From Phycisphaeraceae bacterium (GTDB lineage Bacteria; Planctomycetota; Phycisphaerae; Phycisphaerales; Phycisphaeraceae): DNA of 10,436 bases. Of the stretch, positions 5,632 to 10,436 are shown one piece after another. The translations under genes and the position numbers were made by a program. Every line of letters starts with the position of its first letter. Positions within the stretch are counted from its first letter, which is position 1. The DNA is taken from NCBI GenBank assembly GCA_020850375.1, contig JADZET010000227.1, forward strand, positions 1 to 10,436, in the 5' to 3' direction. The notes under the pieces were generated by a model that was not told the origin of the DNA, did not search any database, and saw only the letters and a program-made list of their open reading frames with translations.

Positions 5632-6789
5632 TCACCCCACCGGCCCCGGCATCGTCGCACAGAACTCCGTGAGCTGCCGCAGCGTCGGGCTGCCGGCCTG
5701 CCTGACATAGTAGCCGCTGGTGGCTGTGCCCACGCACAGCGCCGCCTCGAGGTCCAACTCCGCCAACAGGCCCAGGCAGAAGCCGGCGTTGAAGTTGTCG
5801 CCGGCTCCGGTCGAAAGTTTCGGGTGCTCGATGAAGGGCCCGTCGAACCAGGCTGTGTCCACTTTGCCGTTCCGGGTCACCGCTCCGGCGGCGCCGTGGC
5901 GCGGATGGATCACCACGGCCGCGATGCGCAACGTCTCAAGGATGCGCTGGGCCAGCGACCGCAGGCCGGCCGTGTCACGCTCGCTGGCGACGGTGGTGAG
6001 ATTGAGCGTCCGGGCGACTTGGTCAGACTCCTTGAAGTTCACCCCCAGCACCACGTCCGCCCAGGGCTGGAAGCTGGCGCACTGGCGCAGCGCGGCCGCG
6101 AGGTCATCGCGCGTGCGCTTCTCGGGGTCGGCCAGGTCGATGAAGATCTTGCGTCGGCCATGCTTCGGCTGCGGCAGGCTCGGAAGAAGGTCGCCGGCCA
6201 GATGCTTCCAGATCGTGTCCATGTGCGGCAGCATGGTCCAGTTGACCATCGCAATCAGGCTCGATCGGCCGAAGGTCTTGTTGAGCCAGCCGTCGTGGTC
6301 CGCCTGCTTGAGGCGCTGCCAGTTGACGTCGCCGAGCGTCTGGAGCTTGCCGAGCATCAGCTTGCCGTCGGAGAACTCCAGGGCGTCGGTGTAGGCCGCC
6401 TCGGCGATCGAGAGGCAGTCGGCCCTCTTGGCGAAGTCGGCGAAGACGGGGTGCACCTCGGGATATCCCAGCGCCCCGACGTAAGAGGTCGGCAGCCCCG
6501 CCTCGGCCAGCGCGGCGGCCATGATCGGGCCGTTACCGCCGAGCTTCTGGCGGGTGACGACCAGCTCGATGTTGCAGCTCATCCCGGCCGCCCCGAGGAT
6601 GCGTTGGCCCAGCCCCGCGATGCTGGGGATCGGATCGAAGCGCTCGGCGTCGTGCCGCTTGTCGACCACGCGGATGATCGAGTCGATGAACCCGTCGAAC
6701 CCGACCACAGCCGGATGTTCGTTGAGAACAGGCTCCAGGGCCCGCAGACCGTCGGCGGCCCGGGTTTGCACGTCGAGGCGCGATGTCAT
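5632..6789 (-). CDS. PfkB-family carbohydrate/nucleoside kinase
   Basis: This 385-residue protein is a ribokinase-like kinase that should transfer phosphate from ATP to a sugar or nucleoside hydroxyl. The N-terminal substrate-binding part has VVGFDGFIDSIIR (28-40) and LGGNGPIMAAALAEAGL (83-99), the usual double-glycine region. VNFKES (250-255) matches the N-x-x-E motif for magnesium and phosphate. The C-terminal signature LSTGAGDNFNAGFCLG (325-340) holds the anion hole and the catalytic base Asp331. It is longer than typical ribokinases (about 300-330), with additional sequence between about 135 and 215. The substrate is not predictable. I chose ATG at 6787-6789 because GAGGA lies six bases upstream. 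An in-frame ATG at 6882 would extend through the promoter-like region. A cupin gene follows on the same strand after 36 bases. Confidence 0.9.
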   Translation of the reverse strand: MTSRLDVQTRAADGLRALEPVLNEHPAVVGFDGFIDSIIRVVDKRHDAERFDPIPSIAGLGQRILGAAGMSCNIELVVTRQKLGGNGPIMAAALAEAGLPTSYVGALGYPEVHPVFADFAKRADCLSIAEAAYTDALEFSDGKLMLGKLQTLGDVNWQRLKQADHDGWLNKTFGRSSLIAMVNWTMLPHMDTIWKHLAGDLLPSLPQPKHGRRKIFIDLADPEKRTRDDLAAALRQCASFQPWADVVLGVNFKESDQVARTLNLTTVASERDTAGLRSLAQRILETLRIAAVVIHPRHGAAGAVTRNGKVDTAWFDGPFIEHPKLSTGAGDNFNAGFCLGLLAELDLEAALCVGTATSGYYVRQAGSPTLRQLTEFCATMPGPVG

Positions 6790-6807
6790 GGTGATTCCTC
6801 TGCAAAA

Positions 6808-6823
6808 CGCCCGTTCCCGGGCG
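6808..6823 (-). promoter_or_regulatory. GNRA-tetraloop hairpin in the leader of the PfkB-family kinase gene
   Basis: Read on the minus strand, CGCCCG, GGAA, CGGGCG forms a perfect 6-bp GC stem closed by a GNRA-type loop, followed directly by TTTT and, a few bases on, the GAGGA ribosome-binding site and ATG of the kinase. It sits 18 bases upstream of the start codon and just after a TAAACT promoter-like hexamer. It could be a 5'-end stabilising hairpin or a short attenuator. The T-tract is only four long, so strong termination is doubtful. Confidence 0.5.
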
Positions 6824-6832
6824 CGATCCGCC

Positions 6833-6841
6833 AGTTTATCA
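6833..6841 (-). promoter_or_regulatory. Extended -10-like motif for the kinase-cupin operon
   Basis: On the minus strand TGATAAACT matches an extended -10 (TGN plus a TATAAT-like hexamer with four of six matches). No convincing -35 is visible at 16-18 bases. A start about seven bases downstream would place the GNRA hairpin at the very 5' end of the transcript. This is a motif match only. Confidence 0.35.
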
Positions 6842-6887
6842 GAAAGCCCCGGCCCGCTGACGGACGAGCCATACCCGGCCATCTACC

Positions 6888-6916
6888 TTGGCCCACGGCC
6901 CGGCGGCCTGTAAACT
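6888..6916 (+). promoter_or_regulatory. Sigma-70-like promoter candidate for the parvulin-like lipoprotein gene
   Basis: TTGGCC (6888-6893) and TAAACT (6911-6916) each match four of six consensus bases and are separated by exactly 17 bases. The -10 hexamer ends seven bases before the ATG at 6924, so the transcript would begin at or beside the start codon. That is consistent with a leaderless mRNA and with the absence of a Shine-Dalgarno sequence. Confidence 0.35.
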
Positions 6917-6923
6917 GCACGCC

Positions 6924-8168
6924 ATGAGAATCCCCCTCTGGGCCAGACTCCCGGCCCTCGCCATCGTCGTGCTGGTCGTCCTGAGCGCATGTCGATCCTC
7001 GGGCCACGACGCCGAACCCGCTCGCAGGCAATTGGCCGATCAGGCCCGCCGTGGTCAGTCGGACGGCATGGTCACGCGTGCCCCCGAGCCGGCGGTGATC
7101 GAGCCCGCCACGGCCGAGACATCCTCGCCCGCAGCCGCCACCGAGCCCTCCGAGCCGACAAGCAACGCCCCCGCAGGCTCCCCCGCCTCCGAAACCGCCA
7201 TGGCGGGCCCGGCCTACACCATCGAGGCCCTCGTCGGGCAGGTCAACGGCCGGCCCGTCTACGCCGGCCGCATCCTCGACCCCATCGACGAGCAGCTCAA
7301 AGCCCTCTCCCGCACCCAGCCGCCCCAGCAGTTCGTCCGCAAGGCCCGCGAGCTGATTGCTACCCGCGTCGACCAGGTCATCTTCGACCAGCTCATCCTC
7401 GGCGAGGCCGAGCGCATGCTCTCGGACCGACAGCGCGACGGCCTCCGCTACTCCCTCAAGGAGAAACGGTCCGAGCTCGTTCGCAAGCACGGCCGCGGCT
7501 CGGAGCAGATCGCCGACAAGGTCCTGCTCGACACCACCGGCAAGGACCTCGTCCAGACCCTCCGCGAGGAGCGCGAGCGCCTGCTCGTGCAGAACTACAC
7601 CGCCCAGCAGATCGTGCCCAAGATCGACGTGACCCGCTCGGACATCGAGCGGTACTACCAGCAGAACATCGAGCAGTACCAGCCCGCCCCGCAGCGGACG
7701 ATCCACATGATCGTCGCCGACGCCGAGCACGCCCCGGCCGTCGCCGAGCGCCTCGTCGCCGGCGAGTCGTTCCTGACCCTCGCCGCCGACGCCGAGGTCA
7801 ACACCTACCGTCCCGCCCAGGCCGGCCTGTTCGCCGAGAAGGCCACCGGCGAGAAGATCATTGAGAACGCCGACCTCAACGCCGCGACCCTCGCCCTCGA
7901 GGCCGGCCGGCACACCCAGGGCACGCCCCTGGAGGACCACACCGTCTGGGTCTACGTCGAGAAGATCGAGCAGAGCCCCGCCCGCACGCTCCAGGAGGTG
8001 CAGGCCGAGATCGAGCTCCACCTGCGGTCCCAGCAGCTGCAGGTCCTGACCATGCAGTACCGTCGCCGGCTGCTCAAGGACGGCAGCTTCACCCCTCAGG
8101 ACCAGATGATCAACGCCGTGATGGAGGTGGCGCTGAGCCGTTACATGCCCGGCCCGTCTCGTCCGTGA
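6924..8168 (+). CDS. SurA/PrsA-like periplasmic lipoprotein with degenerate parvulin (PpiC-type) domain
   Basis: This 414-residue protein starts with a signal peptide (MRIPLWARLP, a hydrophobic stretch to residue 20, and the lipobox LSAC with Cys23), so it should be a lipid-anchored envelope protein. Residues 48-96 form an Ala/Pro/Glu/Ser-rich linker. The segment 102-250 resembles the SurA N-terminal chaperone region, beginning with VGQVNGRPVYAGRI and rich in charged helices. Residues 258-350 look like a parvulin domain (RTIHMIVADAE, then LVAGESFLTLAAD, AGLF and LEAGRH). The usual GGxLG turn and the final GxH histidine are not evident, so prolyl isomerase activity is doubtful and a chaperone role is more likely. 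A helical tail follows. I chose ATG 6924 because it places the signal peptide at the N-terminus. A hairpin lies 10 bases after the stop. Confidence 0.8.
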   Translation: MRIPLWARLPALAIVVLVVLSACRSSGHDAEPARRQLADQARRGQSDGMVTRAPEPAVIEPATAETSSPAAATEPSEPTSNAPAGSPASETAMAGPAYTIEALVGQVNGRPVYAGRILDPIDEQLKALSRTQPPQQFVRKARELIATRVDQVIFDQLILGEAERMLSDRQRDGLRYSLKEKRSELVRKHGRGSEQIADKVLLDTTGKDLVQTLREERERLLVQNYTAQQIVPKIDVTRSDIERYYQQNIEQYQPAPQRTIHMIVADAEHAPAVAERLVAGESFLTLAADAEVNTYRPAQAGLFAEKATGEKIIENADLNAATLALEAGRHTQGTPLEDHTVWVYVEKIEQSPARTLQEVQAEIELHLRSQQLQVLTMQYRRRLLKDGSFTPQDQMINAVMEVALSRYMPGPSRP

Positions 8169-8178
8169 CGATCGCACA

Positions 8179-8197
8179 CGACGGCGGGAGGCCGTCG
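8179..8197 (+). terminator. Hairpin after the parvulin-like lipoprotein gene, possible terminator
   Basis: CGACGGC, GGGAG, GCCGTCG is a perfect 7-bp GC-rich stem with a 5-base loop, starting 10 bases after the lipoprotein stop. Only a short TTT follows, at 8205-8207, so it would be a weak intrinsic terminator or a 3'-end stabilising structure. Confidence 0.4.
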
Positions 8198-8268
8198 GTC
8201 CACATTTCGCGTGAGTCGCGCCGGAGCGGGAGGCTCGGCGCGGCGGGGGACATCGGGGAGAATCGTCG

Positions 8269-8790
8269 ATGGCCGTGCCCGAATGGTATGTGGCGGGTTG
8301 GTCGGCCGTGCGGGGCTGGCTGGCGCGATCGTTGCGCGGCGACATCGGCCGGCGCGGCGAGAAGGCCGCGGCCGATTACCTGCGGAAGCAGGGCTACCGC
8401 GTGATGGCGCGCAACATCCGCGCCCGCTGGGGCGAGATCGACATCGTCGCCCTGGCCCCCGACGGGCACACCGTGGTCGTCGTCGAGGTCAAGAGCCGGG
8501 ACCTGAGCGCCCGGCCGGCGAAGGTCCCCGTGGCGCCCAACGGCTTGGTCGGTGAGACACCCGCGGCCGAGGGCAACGGTGAGATCGATTCTGCCGCCCC
8601 GGGCATCCTGCCCGAGTGGCACGTCAACCGCGACAAGCAGCGCAAGCTCTCGGGCCTGGCCGCGACGATGGCCCGCCGGCTGGGCTGGTCGGACCGGCCG
8701 ATGCGCTTCGACGTCATCGGCGTGGACTGGCTGACCGCCGGCCGGCCACGCGTTCGCCACTACGTCGGGGCGTTCGAGTCGACGCTGTGA
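8269..8790 (+). CDS. YraN/UPF0102 family protein with nuclease-like fold
   Basis: This 173-residue protein belongs to UPF0102 (YraN), which has a restriction-endonuclease-like core of unresolved cellular function. Conserved landmarks are RRGEKAAADYLRKQGYRVMARNIR (28-51), GEIDIVAL (55-62), VVVVEVKSR (69-77), a basic DKQRKLSGLA (122-131), and RFDVIGVDW (146-154). The order E31, D58, E73, K75 fits the PD-(D/E)xK layout. Usual family members are about 115-130 residues. This one has roughly 25 extra N-terminal residues and an insert of about 40 residues (79-118) between EVKSR and VNRDKQ, rich in Pro, Ala and Gly. GGGAG lies eight bases before ATG 8269, which supports the start. Its neighbours, a lipoprotein gene and an oxidoreductase gene, give no functional clue. 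Confidence 0.88.
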   Translation: MAVPEWYVAGWSAVRGWLARSLRGDIGRRGEKAAADYLRKQGYRVMARNIRARWGEIDIVALAPDGHTVVVVEVKSRDLSARPAKVPVAPNGLVGETPAAEGNGEIDSAAPGILPEWHVNRDKQRKLSGLAATMARRLGWSDRPMRFDVIGVDWLTAGRPRVRHYVGAFESTL

Positions 8791-8822
8791 GCCGTGGAGG
8801 TTGAGGTACCATCAGGCAGAAG

Positions 8823-10130
8823 ATGGTCACAGAAGTTCAAGCCCTGGTGGTCGGCGGCGGGCCTTCAGGCCTGGCGGTGGCCTACAGCCTGCAGGGCGAC
8901 ACCCTGGTGCTGGAAAAGGAGGGCGCCGTCGGCGGCCTGTGCCGCTCGATTTATCACGACGGGGCCGTGTTCGATATCGGCGGCCATTCGTTCCACACGC
9001 CGCACCCCGAAGTGCACGAGCTGGTCGAGAGCCTGCTCGACGGCGGCCTGTACCATCAGCAACGCGACGCGAAGGTCTACAGCCACCACACCCTGATCCC
9101 CTATCCTTTTCAGAGGTTTTTCGATCGTCTCCCCGACCCCGCGGTTGTCCGTGAATGCACGGAGGGCCTCGAACACGCCAGCGGTGACACGGCCCGGGCC
9201 GCGAATCTCGAGGAATATCTCCTCGCGAAATTCGGTCGGGGCATCGCCCGGCACTTCATGTTGCCCTACAACCGCAAGCTGTGGGCCCGTGACATCAGGC
9301 AGATATCGTGTGAGTGGACCCCGGAAAGAGTGGCGGCCGCCAATTTTGAGCACGAGCGATTCGACCACAACAGCGGCCAACGTAAGCCGCTGCAGCCCGA
9401 CACCCAGGTCGGTTATCCCCGGCAGGGAGGCTTCGAGGAAATCTATCGTAGTTTTATCCCACACATCCCCGCCCTTGAGCTGAACAGCCCGATCGCCCGC
9501 ATCGATCCCCGTGGCCGGATGGCAGTCGGGCCGGACGGCCGGCAGTACCGCTGGGAGTTCCTCGTTTCAACGATTCCTCTGCCCGTCCTAGTGCGCATGG
9601 TTGACGGCGCGCCGGCCGCGATCATCGCCATGTCGGACCGGCTTGAGTACATGTCCCTGCGGGTGGAGCTGCTGCTGGCGGGACGTCGGCTTGGCCCGAC
9701 CCAGCGTATTTACGTGGCCGACAGCGACGTGCCCCCTCACAAGATCGCGTTCAACCACAACTCGTCGCCCAGCCTGCGGGCCAAGCCCCAGCACGCGATT
9801 ATGGCCGAGGTCTCTCTCTCAGACGACAAGCCGGTTGACGTGAACCAGATCGCCCCCAGGACCATCGCCTTCTTGTGCGATCTGGGCGTGCTTGAATCGC
9901 CGCGGGACATCGTCTGGCAGGGCCACGTGGACGTGAAGTATGCCTACCCGGTGTACACGCATCATCGCCCCGCCCTGGTGCAAGGCATCAAGGACTGGCT
10001 GGCTCAGCATCACATCTACACCGTCGGTCGCTTCGGCGACTGGGAATACGTCAACTCGGATCGATGCGTGATGAAGGGGATGGACCTGGGCCGGGCACTG
10101 CGCCAGCAGTACCCCGTTCGTGGCCGCTGA
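8823..10130 (+). CDS. FAD-dependent oxidoreductase, UDP-galactopyranose-mutase-like/amine oxidase superfamily
   Basis: This 435-residue flavoprotein starts with a dinucleotide-binding motif, VVGGGPSGLAVAYSL (9-23), then an acidic residue ending the second strand (LVLEKEG, 28-34), GGLCRS (37-42) and DIGGHSFHT (51-59), the usual FAD contacts. MLPYNRKLWARDIRQIS (146-162) and VGYPRQGGFEEIY (196-208) resemble UDP-galactopyranose mutase-like and protoporphyrinogen-oxidase-like proteins found in polysaccharide gene sets. The C-terminal FAD-binding segment is YTVGRFGDWEYVNSDRCVMKGMDLG (399-423). No signal peptide is visible, so it should be cytoplasmic. The substrate is unknown: sugar nucleotide mutase or carotenoid/porphyrin-type oxidoreductase are both possible. 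The gene begins 32 bases after yraN with a weak ribosome-binding site. A hairpin and a convergent gene follow. Confidence 0.8.
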   Translation: MVTEVQALVVGGGPSGLAVAYSLQGDTLVLEKEGAVGGLCRSIYHDGAVFDIGGHSFHTPHPEVHELVESLLDGGLYHQQRDAKVYSHHTLIPYPFQRFFDRLPDPAVVRECTEGLEHASGDTARAANLEEYLLAKFGRGIARHFMLPYNRKLWARDIRQISCEWTPERVAAANFEHERFDHNSGQRKPLQPDTQVGYPRQGGFEEIYRSFIPHIPALELNSPIARIDPRGRMAVGPDGRQYRWEFLVSTIPLPVLVRMVDGAPAAIIAMSDRLEYMSLRVELLLAGRRLGPTQRIYVADSDVPPHKIAFNHNSSPSLRAKPQHAIMAEVSLSDDKPVDVNQIAPRTIAFLCDLGVLESPRDIVWQGHVDVKYAYPVYTHHRPALVQGIKDWLAQHHIYTVGRFGDWEYVNSDRCVMKGMDLGRALRQQYPVRGR

Positions 10131-10150
10131 CGGAGCGTCTCGCCGGTCCG

Positions 10151-10174
10151 GTCTGCCGACCTCTCGGTGCAGAC
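10151..10174. terminator. Hairpin between convergent genes, possible bidirectional terminator
   Basis: GTCTGC at 10151-10156 pairs with GCAGAC at 10169-10174. Inside it CGA pairs with TCG around a CCTC loop, with a 2-base bulge. It lies 21 bases after the oxidoreductase stop and 20 bases from the stop of the opposing gene. No T-tract follows on either strand. Confidence 0.35.
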
Positions 10175-10193
10175 GGCGTCCTGAATCCCTCCC

Positions 10194-10436
10194 TCACACC
10201 ATGCTCTGCCAGGTGAATGACTCGAGATACTTGCGCAGCGCGTACATGTGCGGGAACCGGCGGAGGATCAGCGTGCGGTTGAGGCCGGCGCAGATCCGCT
10301 TGATCTCGGCAGGCTGCTTGGCGTAATGCTTGCCGCCGCCGACGCACTCGTGCAGGATGGCCACCGCGTCGCGGACGTCCTGCCGCTGCTTGGACTTCGA
10401 CGGCCGGCCCCAGTCGTAGAAGTCGATGAGCTTGAG
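10194..10436 (-). CDS. Unrecognised protein, C-terminal 80 residues (cut by window edge)
   Basis: Reading leftwards from base 10436, the minus strand is open for 80 codons and ends at TGA (TCA on the + strand at 10194-10196). It begins LKLIDFYDWGRPSKSKQ, contains HECVGGGKHYAKQPAE, and ends RKYLESFTWQSMV. The fragment is basic and probably helical, with aromatic residues near the end. It has no membrane segment and no motif I can assign. Codon use is GC-rich at third positions, as in a real gene. It converges with the oxidoreductase gene across a 63-base spacer containing a hairpin. The start and most of the protein lie beyond the window. Confidence 0.65.
   Translation of the reverse strand, partial: LKLIDFYDWGRPSKSKQRQDVRDAVAILHECVGGGKHYAKQPAEIKRICAGLNRTLILRRFPHMYALRKYLESFTWQSMV

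Noticed and set aside
5254..6927. 557-codon + strand open frame antisense to the kinase and cupin genes
   Set aside because: The minus-strand kinase and cupin have clear family motifs and ribosome-binding sites. The antisense frame has no domain and an Arg/Gly/Val/His-rich composition typical of GC-rich shadow frames.
6786..8345. 519-codon minus-strand open frame antisense to the lipoprotein gene
   Set aside because: The + strand frame has a signal peptide, lipobox and parvulin-like domain. The antisense frame is low-complexity Gly/Leu/Val/Asp and overlaps the kinase promoter region.

Overview
The window is a gene-dense, GC-rich stretch (about two thirds G+C by eye) of a bacterial chromosome. 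A predicted outer-membrane lipoprotein with a SurA/parvulin-like fold suggests a Gram-negative envelope. High GC, many starts without a Shine-Dalgarno sequence, and two inverted repeats of kinds I associate with Planctomycetota and related phyla make a planctomycete (perhaps Phycisphaerae) my best guess. This is an inference; no rRNA or marker gene is present to settle it.

Positions 1-5180 hold the downstream part of a SUF iron-sulfur cluster operon on the + strand: the end of sufC, then sufD, an SseA-type thiosulfate/3-mercaptopyruvate sulfurtransferase, sufE, sufS, sufU and a SufT-like DUF59 protein. SufS takes sulfur from cysteine. SufU and SufE are persulfide acceptors. The sulfurtransferase could supply a second sulfur stream. 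SufC and SufD belong to the SufBCD scaffold (SufB would lie upstream, outside the window). SufT-like proteins act late, in cluster maturation or delivery. A repeat of about 125 bp with inverted ends separates the sulfurtransferase from sufE.

Positions 5181-5270 are a convergent junction holding a perfect 23-bp inverted repeat. Beyond it two minus-strand genes form a likely operon: a PfkB-family sugar or nucleoside kinase (5632-6789), then a small cupin (5263-5595) whose stop codon lies inside the repeat. A 134-bp divergent intergenic region (6790-6923) carries promoter-like motifs for both directions and a GNRA-loop hairpin in the kinase leader.

Positions 6924-10130 on the + strand hold a lipoprotein with a degenerate parvulin domain, a YraN/UPF0102 nuclease-fold protein with an unusual internal insert, and a FAD-dependent oxidoreductase of the UDP-galactopyranose-mutase-like/amine oxidase type. 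The window ends in the C-terminal part of an unrecognised minus-strand gene (10194-10436). There is no gene-free stretch longer than about 150 bases, and I see no tRNA, rRNA, CRISPR array, transposase or prophage gene.
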